The position numbers were made by a program, and so were the translations under genes. This document shows positions 30,560 to 41,390 of a stretch of DNA of 64,000 bases, piece by piece (the stretch's first letter is position 1; each line of letters begins with the position of its first letter). The DNA comes from Evernia prunastri (Eukaryota; Ascomycota; Lecanoromycetes; Lecanorales; Parmeliaceae), in the NCBI GenBank assembly GCA_003184365.1, contig NKYR01000021.1, forward strand, positions 1 through 64,000, read 5' to 3'. The notes under the pieces were generated by a model. The model saw only the letters and a program-made list of their open reading frames with translations, was not told the origin of the DNA and searched no databases.

Positions 30560-32662
30560 ATGACTTCCACGCCGGCCTCAAGACTCCTTTCTAAGGAGTA
30601 GCTTGCTGGCTGGGTTCCCCGTTTTACAGATCTATCGAAGCATTCTCCGAGCTTCGACACTCTGACAGCGACGGTGCAGTCTCTACAAGAAGAGCTCAGC
30701 GCAGGACGCCTCCGAAGCACACAGCTCGTGGAGGAGTATCAGCGATCAATCTGCATGTACAATGGGTGGCTTGGAGCTGACCAGCTTGCTCCGGATGCGA
30801 TGGATCGTGCGCGCGAGACCGACTCTATGAGACTAGCAGGGAAGCCGTTGGGACCGTTACATGGGATTCCGATTCTCATCAAGGTTCGTTCGTTGGAGAT
30901 ACCCAGAGGTAAACGCAAATTGAGATGACCTAGGACAATATCGCAACCCCCAAAGCATTAGGCATGGGAACCACAGGTGGAGCTGTGGCTTTGATAGGTT
31001 CTGAACCCAATGGAGCTCGAATCGTGGATAAAGTGAGCCCATTTCAGGCAACTGCCAGTCCTGATTAATGATCTTATTCGTAGCTGCTGGAAGCTGGGGC
31101 GATCGTGTATGGAAAAGCGACATTGTCGGTTAGAGTCCTCTATTCGAGTTCTTGCATATACGATTCTAATCAGCACCCAGGAGCTCGGGTATTTCAAGTA
31201 CGGCTTTACTCTGCTGGAATAAATTGAGCAGAGTATGTCACTTATCAGTCTAGGGGCAAGAATATTCCCTGTGGCTGGTCTGCGGCAGCGGGTCAATCTA
31301 AATCTGCGTACGTACGAGGAGGGCTGGATCCCAATGATAGCATTGGGGGTCACAGCGTAAATAGGGCGAGAGCTAGGGATTTGAGGCCTGCTAAATCAGA
31401 AATAGAATCCTCTCGGTTCTTCATCAGGGTACGCTATTGCTGTTAGCGCAGGTTTGGCCCCAATAGCTGTGGGCACGGAAACCGATGGCTCTCTCGTCAC
31501 TCCCTCCACAAGAGCTTCATTGTACACGATAAAACCAACGCATGGGCTCGTTTCTACAGAAAACGTTATTCCAACTAGCGCACGCTATGATACGGCCGGC
31601 CCTATGGGCAAGACAGTTAAGGATGTCGCCGATCTCCTCAACGTGCTTGTGAACCATTCCAAGACCAATGTCCCCCAAAACGACTATGCGTCCGCGATGA
31701 CTTCCGATTGGAGTGACATCAAGGTCGGTACTTTGGATCCAGAGAAGTGGCAGATGTCGGACTCTTTCGTCAAACCCGTCCCTGAGGCTACAGCACAGAT
31801 GGTGAGCGCTTGAGTCCAATCACAGCTCACAGAACTCATGCCATATCTTCCGCTAGTTGAATCAAACGAAAGCTGCTTATACGACAATCCGAAGCCTTGC
31901 AAAGACCTTTCATGAGAATGTACCCCTTCGCCCTCTTCAAGACTTCGAATACGAAGGGAGGAATGCGACGCAAACTCTGATGGGTAAGACCTGCCAGACA
32001 TCTGAGTAGCGGACCTCTGACGCTTGCCAGTTGCCGATCTCAAAGGTGCAATGGACAACTACCTGGGGAATCTGAAGGAGAGTAAGGTTAAGAACCTGCA
32101 AGAACTTGTTGGCTGGAACTCTGCGCATGCGGAAGTAGCGCTGACTGAAGGTTAGTATATACGGAAGAAGGCTCAAATCCCCATTGACATAACAGCATAG
32201 AATACCCAAATCAAGTTCTGCTGGAACAGGGACTCAGCTTTGGAGACTCAGCCGAGGCTCGTGAGCGGCCACTAGCCCATTCCAAAGCTGTTGCGGCAAG
32301 TTTTGACGAGGTGATCGAGAAATACGACATCGATGTTATCATTGCTCCCGGTGACTGCATGCTTAGTACATACTCAGCGGCTGGCGGTGAGAGATTCCAG
32401 TCTCCTAACCCCTCCTTACTCGTGTTTCGATCAACATAAGCACCCTTCCTGTGAAGTTCTGTCTAATGATTTGTAACAAGGATTTCCTATTGCAACTCTG
32501 CCTATGTCCTACCTAGATTTCAACGGCAGACCTGTCGGCTTATTGATCGCCGCCCCACGTCACAAAGAGTCGACCCTTATTAAAGTGATGAGCGCATGGC
32601 AAGCCACTTTTCCCCGGAGAAATGAGCCTAGTGAGTTCTTGAAGCACCCTACGATTGCATAA
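30560..32662 (+). CDS. Amidase-signature family hydrolase, ten exons, early TAG
   Basis: Exons, all in frame: 30560-30883, 30934-31032, 31084-31128, 31181-31197, 31254-31356, 31406-31801, 31857-31983, 32031-32150, 32201-32386 and 32481-32662. The product is about 530 aa. Catalytic parts of the Ser-cisSer-Lys triad are visible: Lys in P-I-L-I-K (end of exon 1), cis-Ser in G-S-S-S-G (exon 6) and nucleophile Ser in E-T-D-G-S. The G-H-S|N-P junction before G-S-S-S-G fixes the acceptor at 31405. It hydrolyses an amide of unknown identity, probably in the cytosol. Oddity: from the ATG at 30560 the frame meets TAG at 30599-30601 and then continues open into the conserved region. The stop could be a nonsense mutation, or a first intron may be missed; the next in-frame Met is about 65 codons on, inside the domain. 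Confidence 0.78.
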
Positions 32663-32874
32663 GGATTATCTGTCGGTGATTCTTTGGGATCATACTCCCT
32701 GAACTAGAATTTGAATGAAGCGTACCTTAGGCTAAACTTGGCCTATGTAATCATAATGAGAAACAGCTAGATAAAGTTTATTACTTGGTCATACAATCAA
32801 TGCAGTCTCTAGGCTTTGGACCGGCATGACATCCTTCACAGCCATGTTATTAAGGAAGGAGGAATGTGGCGTGA

Positions 32875-33961
32875 CTAATATGCTTTGTCAGCAGAGTATC
32901 TTAAATCGCGAATGGCGAGCTTACACGGGGGGCCTCCTTGGGGATCAGAATCGTATACGGTTCACGAACAGCAGCACCAGCAGCATTTCGTCCAGAGTCT
33001 GTCCGCTAATCCAATACCACTCCTGGTTCTCATTGTGCTGCAGGTAGAAGATCTCGCCAGTATACTCGCGCGATACCCTGTCTGCCGCTATCAAATCCGA
33101 ATCGTCCACGGTCGAATAATCACACATGGCCATGGGCCGTTCGTCCGCGGGATGCAGGAGTGGTCTCCAGCAATTCATGGTTCTCACGCGCCAAGAGCCG
33201 TCGAGGTACTTGCTCGTTTCAGCTTCGGTCAAGTGACGTCTTGCACGCCAGGGTCCCCCTATCCACCGTCTGATCTGCTTTCCATTTTAGTTTCCGAAAG
33301 CATCTAGAATAAGTTGTGAGCTCTAGGGTACCTGTATGAGGAGTGTGTACTGGCTTGTCCTGGTTCTTGAAAGTACCGACACTTTCGCTCGTATCACGTT
33401 GCTCGGTCGCAACGGCCTGTCTTCGAAACTGAATAGCGTTCATTAGCTTCCACCATCAGCAAGTCGCGGCATTGCTAACTCATAATTGTAGTGGTATCAC
33501 GACTTCAGCCCCCTCAGAAAGGCTAACGTCTCGGTTAGGTAGTTCTGTATCTGCTCATGATTTGAGTCCACTAGCGAAACGCGCGGTATATGCTTTAAAA
33601 GCTGGGAGCCGTGCACATCAAGACCCAAATGCTGCTCAAGGCCTCTCATGTCACGAAGCTGGATGTTGTCATGCAGTGTGTAGGAGAGATTGGATCTGGA
33701 ATCTTCTTGGTCTTTCTCAAGAGGACCCGAGAAATAACAGAGCTTTTTCGGTGTCGTATTTGCCGGCCTTTGATAGATAATCAAACGTGCAAAAGGTGAC
33801 CGGTCGTTGCTCGGCAAGTTGTGCAACAGTGGGTGCCTTTTTGAGAGTCGTCGAATCCAAGCACGAATAATAATATGCCAGGGAGGCATTTTTTCACTCC
33901 CGGGACCCTCAGCAACACACTCTTGGGTATGGTTGACGTAGCGCAAAAATACTCTGCCCAT
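32875..33961 (-). pseudogene. Decayed CmcJ/AsaB-type hydroxylase-desaturase (2OG-Fe oxygenase-like)
   Basis: Pieces of one protein are recognisable in order on the minus strand. They are an N-terminal block (L-H-D-N-I-Q-L-R-D-M-R-G), a core I-N-like segment W-R-P-L, R-P-M-A-M-C-D-Y-S-T-V, A-A-D-R-V, Y-L-Q-H-N-E-N-Q-E-W-Y-W-I-S, and the C-terminal D-S-D-P-Q-G-G-P-P-C-K-L-A-I-R-D-L-R-Y. They sit in different frames: the core frame (33232-32945) runs into a stop and the tail is readable only one base out of phase, then ends early at 32875. The middle part that should hold the first metal His region is scrambled. Members of this family act in fungal secondary metabolism (for example aspergillic acid AsaB). 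No other biosynthetic genes flank it apart from the amidase. Confidence 0.6.
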
Positions 33962-35154
33962 GCGACCGGCTAACCCTCAGTTCCACTGTGGCGAAGAGAC
34001 AACTGTCTGTGCGATGGCATGGTCTTTGTAGACCATGATAGGCCAAACCATCACGGATCCCAAGCTATCACTTTACGCGAAATAGCAGCGACGTGCGAGA
34101 CCGACGAACCTGCACTTTTACTGTGGAGAGCAGTTTCACGCGGCCCAAGTGGCGCAGTATACAGAATCCTCGTTAGCCTTCGCGTATCGTTATGTACCGT
34201 CACCAAAACACATCCTACGCATCGCATTCTGAGCAACTTCAAAAACTTCGGCGCAATATAGCTACACGGCGAATCGGCCCCCAAAAGCTTGCGACAGTCA
34301 GATTATCCACCAAATCAAGAATCAACGTGACCACGACAAGGTCATACGATGTCAATCCTCATGAGAAATTTGACTAAAACCCATGTTGTTGAGATTTTTT
34401 TTTTAAGGACGTGGATATGTCGTCGTCGTCACGTAGATCATTGGAAAATTAAGTATACAACCTTTTTCTCCCCCCAGCATTGAGAATACAAAGTCGCCGC
34501 GAGCATTCGTGCGCTCTGAGATATCGATTATGTGGATGCTAAAACGGCCATGTTGAGATTTGATCTGCAGGCCGAGGCCCGCGTGAGGTGCCGTAGAGGG
34601 TGCTGGTTCCATCCGGGCCAAGGATTTTTTGCGGTCTCTGGTCTGGAGCACATGCTATCTTCACAGGGGAAGTGGAGGAGGTGAGTTGCGTGGTGGATTG
34701 GATTGCGGCGCGATGGTTGCGGTGTTTTTGTATGTCGATGGGTGAAAGGGGGGGAGAAGAGTGGGGCAGGGGGCATTCGTAGGCAGGCTCGGGGGAGTTA
34801 GGAATTAGGGTGGTAGCGTCGAAGGAGGTGTGGTTGTGTTGTTGGTGGATAGTGACTGAGAGTTGGATCTCGGAGTCGCAATGGAGGTTGTTGGATTCGG
34901 TTCAGACTATAGCGTTTTGCAAATGAGAGACGAGTATGGTGTTTTGCGACATGGGATCTTTTTATAGATGCATGTGCAGACGATGGAGTCGTTATTACGG
35001 TACCATAGATTTATTTTTATATGAATCAGTCAGAAGAAATGCCCTGGATCGCAATGGGCTTTGTTATGACGGACCACAAGATTCAAGGTAAGCAGCGAGA
35101 GGCTTTCTCCCCAGTGAACGTAGCCACAATGGGGGTAAAGGGCGTCCAATCGCC
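33962..35154. other. Gap with one unassigned minus-strand open frame
   Basis: A minus-strand frame from about 34912 to the TAG at 34539 has no ATG but has protein-like composition and ends with a Gly/Pro-rich segment (P-Q-K-I-L-G-P-D-G-T-S-T-L-Y-G). It could be the last exon of a small gene whose first exon I cannot fix. The rest shows nothing. Confidence 0.3.
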
Positions 35155-37608
35155 TTACTCAGCCATCACCTCCTGGACCGTGACCTCCACGACATCCGGC
35201 GCTTTCTCAGACAGAGGAAGTTTTTCCACGGCATCGAAAAATCCCAAACAGGTGCTCTTCGGGTCCAGTATCCCCATCAGATGCTGGAAAGCCTTCTCGA
35301 CATCGGCACCGACGTCCACTCTCTGCGCGAACAGGTTGCTGGCCGTCAAGCCGGCGTTTGTCTTCGCGGCCGGATCCATGTCCTCCAGATCTGCGGCTTG
35401 GAAGATGCGGAGGGTCTGGAGGTCGGCGCGACGGGCGATGATATGCAACGCCGTCTCGCCGTATTTGTTCGCGATGGAGAGGTCGGCACCACTGTCTAAC
35501 AGCAGAGAGATGCAGTCGTGGCTGTTGTTCTCGATGCTCTCGTTCAGTACGGTGATGCCCAAGCTGTCCTGGCTGTTGATGTCGGCTCCGCGTGAGATCA
35601 AGTACCGGGCGGTGGCGATGTTGTTCATGAACGTCGCACAGCTCAGGGCACTTGAGCTGTAGCAATCTCTTTCATTGATATCGGCGCTGTGATCAAGAAG
35701 AGGCGCAATGAATGACGAGTCGTTCTGGAAGTAGGCGGCGATGTTGAGTGGGGTTTGATTCCACTTGTTCTTGACGGTCACGGATGCACCCTTGTCGAGC
35801 AAGATGTTGAGACAGGCCGGCCCGGGAGCTTTGGCTGCGTAGTGCAGTGGCGTCATGCAGGTGATCGACTTCCTCGAAATACTCGCGCCGTATTTAAGTA
35901 GCGTCTTCACAGCTGAGGCGTTGCCACGCTCTGCTGCCCAAGATAAGGGGGTCCTTCCTTCGGAATCTGCTAGATCAATAGTGCTTGTTGATGCAGACAA
36001 TTCTTGCTCTAGGCTTCGAGGCGTCGGCAACATTTCAAGTACTATTTTGTGCAGGATGGAGAGCTGCCGTTCTTCAAACCATGCGTCCTTCTTGAACATT
36101 TCCTCCAGCGCAGCTACTTCTGGACGAGTAATTTTATTTGAGCAGATCTTCGTCCATGCTATGTCTGTGACAGTGCTTTTTCAAATTTAGCAATTTCCTC
36201 ACTCATGCATATAGAGATCTTACTTTTCATCAAGATCCGTGATGTCGGGGCGTGCGCCCGCATTCAACAGAAATCGACAGAGATCAATATGACCTTGATC
36301 CACGGCGTACTAATTTACGATTTTGTTAGAACTCGGATCTGACACTAGTGTCTCTGATGCTGCGTGCAGATTCACTTACGTGGAGTGCCGTATAGCCGAA
36401 ATTGTCAGTCATGTCGAATGGCGAGGCGAGACTCAGTTCGAAAAGCTTTGCAATGCCGTCTACATTGCCCGCAAAAGCATGAAACATGATGTCTGAAGTG
36501 TTCGAAACGACCCTTGGCGCCACTAGTGACACTTGAGGTCCGCAGAGTCGATTCGAGATGATGACTGAAGAAACCATACGATTCAGAAACCATTCGGGAA
36601 AACGATATGATATACGCATGCTGGTTGACGCATTCCGACGGCATGAAAATTCGTTGCACGGCTGGGTCATGCCATAGAGTCCACTAGATTTAACGAGGAG
36701 GGATCCAATGGCACTCTGGAAGAGCCGCGGGCTCTTGAAGCGATATTCCCTGTGACATGCGCAGCTACACGCTGGCTTACAGTGACTGGGACTAGCGTCG
36801 AATCTTTTCGTGAGGGATCGTGGAGTCGGCTTTTCCCAAAAATCATTATGAGGTGGTTGTCCTTGGGCTTCAAGGTCAATCTCCTTAGGAAGGGGCACGG
36901 TGGCTATTGTCATGTTGCTGGGATCGTTGACTTGGTAATCTGGTGGATTAGGCGTGAGAAGCTGATTGTGCGCTTGATGGCTTTTCAAGGCCTCTGTAGC
37001 GATAGACAGAGTTTTTAATTGAGATGCCACATAGGATATGTCGAGCCTATATGAAGTTATAGCAGACGCCAGTCGAAGGGAAGACGTTGGAGAAAGGCGG
37101 GATTGTGGCAAATGCAGCCAAGAGTCTAAGGTAGTTACGGGCGGGGGCTGAGTCGAAGTTGAACTTACAGTGACACCGTAGCCAATGAGTTGGCAAAATC
37201 TAGACGAACCACTTTCAACCGTTCCCGCAGCTCGCCTACTCGTCCCTTTTCGCGAGTCCATTTGAATCGAGTCAGTAGTTGAAACTTGATTTGTTCTGTA
37301 TGCACATCGTCCTCCACTTCTTGAAGCTTCTCAGGAGACACCCCACAGAGTCCGCACAACTCTCGGATAACATTGTCGACTCTCTGGAAGAGGGGAGCGA
37401 GAAGGACTGCGACGACTTCATTTCGATGTTGTCGCGTCGCCAAACCAATGGCAGTGAGGGTATGTTGCAAACCATTGAGCTCGTCCGTCAAGGCCAAGAT
37501 GTCTTCCGGAGCTCGGGATAATTCTTTCAAGAATTTGAAGCCATGAACAAGTTTACGGCATGCTCCAACGAAGGCGAAAGCACTGACGGTAATTGAGAGT
37601 GGGTCCAT
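35155..37608 (-). CDS. Ankyrin-repeat protein with fungal STAND-type N-terminal domain, four exons
   Basis: Exons are 37608-37169, 37046-36380, 36309-36224 and 36175-35155; lengths add to exactly 738 codons, giving 737 aa. The N-terminal 145 residues (M-D-P-L-S-I-T-V-S-A-F-A-F-V-G, then helices with L-x-x-E-L-x-x-L) fit the helical fungal N-terminal domain of STAND and ankyrin proteins (Helo-like). Residues 200-350 include C-x-C-x-C-H and a W-F block common in this fungal ankyrin class. About nine ankyrin repeats fill residues 355-680 (G-Y-T-A-L-H|Y-A-V, G-R-T-P-L-S-W-A-A-E-R-G-N, T-P-L-H-Y-A-A and others). There is no NACHT or NB-ARC domain. It is likely an intracellular recognition or scaffold protein. 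The exon 4 acceptor (GAAAAAG) lacks a long pyrimidine tract but is the only one that keeps frame. Confidence 0.82.
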
Positions 37609-38381
37609 TCACGGAGGAAGCGATAAAGTAAAAGGAAACATCTCAGAGAGGCAATGATGGGCGGCAAGTCCAGTCCTTTAAAAGGCCCATCATGTGAACC
37701 TTATCGCCCATTTGGTCATTGAAGTCTGGACTTTTAGACAGTGACAGCTCGTGCATTAGTATGCAGCCACGTTCCGCAGCACTGCCTATCTCAGTTTAGT
37801 CGACCTGTCGTCGTAAGCGAAGTACCTTACTCAAGTCTTTCTCGTAGGCAGTCTTGAGGCAATGAGGCTGGAGGGCTCTGCACAGCTGCGAGCCACCACG
37901 CCCTCTTTATTGATAATGATTTTGCGACATGGTTGTACCTGTAGATGGTTGCGACCTTTCTCAGGAATGGAAGCCAGGGCCAAGCACTTAACAGCTTCAT
38001 GCTAGAATTCGCGCTGCAGCTCGGACACAGCCACGACCACGGTCACAGCCACAGCCACAACCGAGCTGAAGCAGAAACGGGGCATACTTGCCCAATCTAG
38101 GTGAGCAAGAAGAATAGTACTTTCGCACAAGGCTCACGTCGTGCTATTGAGAAAGTAGAGAATCATAAGATCACATGACTACCGGAGAGTCGGCGAACAA
38201 GATCGCAGTGAAACCTGAAATTACTCACTTTACCCCGCTATTTCTTTCATCTGCCCCACCACAATCAGCATTGCCCACCACACTCGAACCTACCTACGCG
38301 TCTTTACCTCCACCAAAACAGAAACAACAATACCAGATACCAAAAACCCACGACTGACACCACAGCCTCTACTACATCAAC
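37609..38381. other. Intergenic, no gene seen
   Basis: Promoter side of the ankyrin gene. It includes a short CAGCCAC-type repetitive patch near 38020-38060; nothing else is recognised. Confidence 0.4.
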
Positions 38382-38819
38382 ATGCCCAACCAAGCAGAGG
38401 ATGAAGTGAAGCAGCAGTACGCCATTCCAACTCTCGAACCCACCTCTTCGCCCCCTAATTACATCTCTGTCCCTCCTTCCTGTCAAGCCAGCAAGACTTC
38501 CCGACTGACAAAATCGCGCACCCAGGTACGAATCCAGCGCCAAAGAGGCGAAGCCAGAGAGCGACGAGTTCGGCGTCGGAGGGACAGCGTAAGCTTAGCG
38601 CAACATAAAAGAATACACAATCCTATCACTCACTTGCCTTGTGCTTTTCTCACCGCTCGCTTTTTCGCTGTACCCTTAGGCTATTCTATACGATTGGGAA
38701 AAGAAGCTAACCGATCCGGTCCGAACAACAGTAAGGATGGAGACGTGAGCACCGCCGATACCGTGGCTGACGGAGGACCGGACGAGGATCAGGAGGCAGA
38801 TGGGGATTTCAAGCCGTAG
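38382..38819 (+). CDS. Small uncharacterised basic protein
   Basis: A frame of 145 aa from the ATG at 38382. The N-terminal 60 residues are Pro/Ser/Gln-rich and are followed by an Arg-rich stretch (R-R-V-R-R-R-R-D-S) that could be nuclear. A canonical intron may be present (GTAAGC at about 38590 to CCCTTAG at about 38679); splicing would replace the hydrophobic middle with a short tail containing Y-D-W-E-K-K-L. I cannot tell which form is real. No family is recognised. Confidence 0.35.
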   Translation: MPNQAEDEVKQQYAIPTLEPTSSPPNYISVPPSCQASKTSRLTKSRTQVRIQRQRGEARERRVRRRRDSVSLAQHKRIHNPITHLPCAFLTARFFAVPLGYSIRLGKEANRSGPNNSKDGDVSTADTVADGGPDEDQEADGDFKP

Positions 38820-39689
38820 GTTAGAGTGAGAGCGCCGTTGGGAAGAAGTTGCCTTCTTAACTGCGACGCCGAGGACTCTTGACTTGGGAAGGGAGAGGAT
38901 GTTTTTAAGAAGACCCAGGACAACCATTTTCGTGTCATGCTCGTAGCTCGTTCGATGAAATAATCGAATCAATAGTATCGATTTTAATTTGCTCGCTCCG
39001 TACAGCATAATCCGCTTAATACGAATCGGTCCCTGCGACTCCTCTCAGCCCCTGAGACGATTCTCCAAAGGGTAACTCCCTAGCTCTAGCCTGGGTGACA
39101 AAGATTGGATCTCGGACTGAATTGCATGTGAGAATTTTTGATCGACAGGACCAGGACGACCGAGGCGACCAGCGCCTTGACATGATCGATGTCGGGGTGC
39201 GGCGATGGGCATGCGAAGACACCTCTAGTGAGACTTGTAGATAGTAAAACGCCATGCTGACTGCAGAGAACTCATGCGGATCCGAGCCCTCCTCCGGACT
39301 TCTAGAGGTCTCTTCAGACATAACTCAAGTGTTAGGATGGTCGATGCAGCCTGAAGATCTGCGCTGCGATGTATGGCGCATTTCCAGACAATACCACCCC
39401 TCGATGATGGAGGAGGTGTTGCTACTCCGATCGAGAATGCTGGAGCGTTCTTCTATGCATGTTTCGTGTAAGTTCTTTATGACGCTCCACGACACGGAGT
39501 CCCAAAGTCGGGTTTCGCGAAAAGAGGGGTAAGCTGCGCGATTTGCATATTGGCGACAGCGAGGTTTACGCGCACGGTAGATACTGCACCCCACCTCCGA
39601 CCTGAAGACCTACCTTCCACCTAGTGAAGCCAGCGCTCACCTTCCACCCTGCAAACAGAACCCCCAACCCCAACCGCCCACTTCCCAAA
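38820..39689. other. Intergenic, no gene seen
   Basis: Open frames on both strands (39016-39321 and 39325-39594 minus, 39254-39532 plus) lack motifs and look like chance. Confidence 0.35.
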
Positions 39690-40232
39690 ATGCACATCCT
39701 CCCCCTCTTGACCGCCTTCACCCTGACCCCCCCACCAATCGCTCACCCTCCCCACCCAACCACCCCGCCCCTCCCCTACCCCCCCAACACCACCACCACC
39801 ACCACCACCACCACCGCCCTCCAGTCCTTCCGCACCCCCTGGCCCCCCGCCCCCTGGACCTACCCCATCGACCCCGCCACCTCCATCGCAATCGAGCACT
39901 ACGGCCGCCCCGTCTGCAACGACGGTGCCGACATGAACTGCGAGCTGCTCGTCCTGGACGGCCTCGACGACATCGCGCGCGCCGTGGACGACAGCTACAT
40001 CGCGGGGCAGGACATGGTGAACGCGTTCAACGGCGGCGAGGGCGAGGTGGTCGGTTTCTGGATCCGGCAGGAGGCGGCGGGGGTGGAGAAGGGCTTGGTC
40101 GAGGAGCTGGTCGCGACGGTGCGCTGGCTTTTGCTGAGGCATGGGACGCGGGAGGTGACGCATGCGGGGCTGGTGGTTTATGGAAGGTTGGCGGCGACGT
40201 TTGAGGTTACGTTTCCTGGGGTTGCGGGGTGA
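39690..40232 (+). CDS. Putative secreted protein with Pro/Thr-rich N-terminus
   Basis: The ATG at 39690 gives 180 aa. The first 20 residues (M-H-I-L-P-L-L-T-A-F-T-L) resemble a signal peptide, followed by a Pro/Thr-rich stretch with nine consecutive Thr from a (CAC)n run at about 39788-39816, a likely O-glycosylated stalk. Residues 75-180 form a compact domain containing Y-G-R-P-V-C-N-D-G-A-D-M-N-C-E and no enzyme motif that I recognise. GC content is very high compared with its flanks, with C in almost every third codon position in the 5' half. Confidence 0.5.
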   Translation: MHILPLLTAFTLTPPPIAHPPHPTTPPLPYPPNTTTTTTTTTALQSFRTPWPPAPWTYPIDPATSIAIEHYGRPVCNDGADMNCELLVLDGLDDIARAVDDSYIAGQDMVNAFNGGEGEVVGFWIRQEAAGVEKGLVEELVATVRWLLLRHGTREVTHAGLVVYGRLAATFEVTFPGVAG

Positions 40233-41390
40233 GTTTGAAGGGGGTGTGAGGGCGGTCGGGAGGGGATACTTGACTGGTATGGCTTTCATGGGCAGAGAAA
40301 GCCAAATACAATGAACCCTGTTGATCATATGGGTCATTGGCGTTTTGGAATATTGTGCTGGAGAGGAATTATCGTACGAGACGAAGGCTTTTCGCGGGTC
40401 TGATGGAGTTATTGTGGGGAGGAAGGCATTGTTTAGGCTAAAGTGAGAGAAACACTCTCCTGCATGGAAATTTGCCTCATCCACGGCCGATACGACAACG
40501 GCGAAGTGGAGAAGACTCATAACCCTTGAGACGCTAGTAATGCCGACTAAGTGGAGACTCCGAAATGAGCATCTACAGGCGCAATGGCGTGGGCTTTTGA
40601 TGATTTTGGGTTGGTGTTATGCACAGTTTGCTCTATGCACATTCAGACTGTCATCGCATTGGTTATGGGATAGGCAACTTCACAGAGGTATTCCGAGCCC
40701 AAATGAAGATGAGGGACCAAGATACATACATAAGCAGCACAGACGTGTCGGAAAATTGGATTTCGCTCACTGATCGCTCGACCTCTAGGTTATTGTCCAT
40801 AAGTAGAGTAAGTCGATACAAAAATGAAGATCTTGGGTCTCACTCTGAACCTAGATACACTCGATTTTCTTGCAATTGTCATCTAGTCCACAATCCCGAT
40901 ATGATGAGGAAGCCCGTGTACAGTTTATTTGGCCCTGTGTCGTGATTTTTAATAAGGATGGCGCATCTCATGCTCTCTCGAAGGGACTCGGGATTCACTC
41001 GGACTCGCATTGAACAGGTTATATAGGAATAGTTTAGGGGACTTGCACCTTCGTACGGCTGACCCTGAGAAGCAGGCGAGATTACTATTGCCCGCTGCCT
41101 GCAGCCCTGCTGCGCCCGCTTAATATTTCTAGATTGGGGTACTCGTAACGCTAAGAGCGCTAGCCGCAACCTTCCTAGTTTAAAGCTTGGCGGCGAGGCT
41201 GCCTTATTTCAACAATAATGACTCGACGGAATGTCCATCGTCTCTCTTCACTGACATATAGCCACTAACTTCGAGTCGTCTGAACCTCAAAGTCGTCAAG
41301 TTGACGGCTGGCTTACTATGTGGACAGGGCAACGAGGCTAAGCTCGATACACCTTGTACAGTTGTACTGTGTTTGATCTGGCCTGGCAGC
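40233..41390. other. Intergenic, no gene seen
   Basis: Several short frames without motifs; includes the upstream region of the NACHT-HET gene. Confidence 0.4.

Noticed and set aside
32000..34000. Intact biosynthetic gene cluster around the AsaB-like sequence
   Set aside because: The oxygenase is broken and no synthase, regulator or transporter of a cluster is adjacent.
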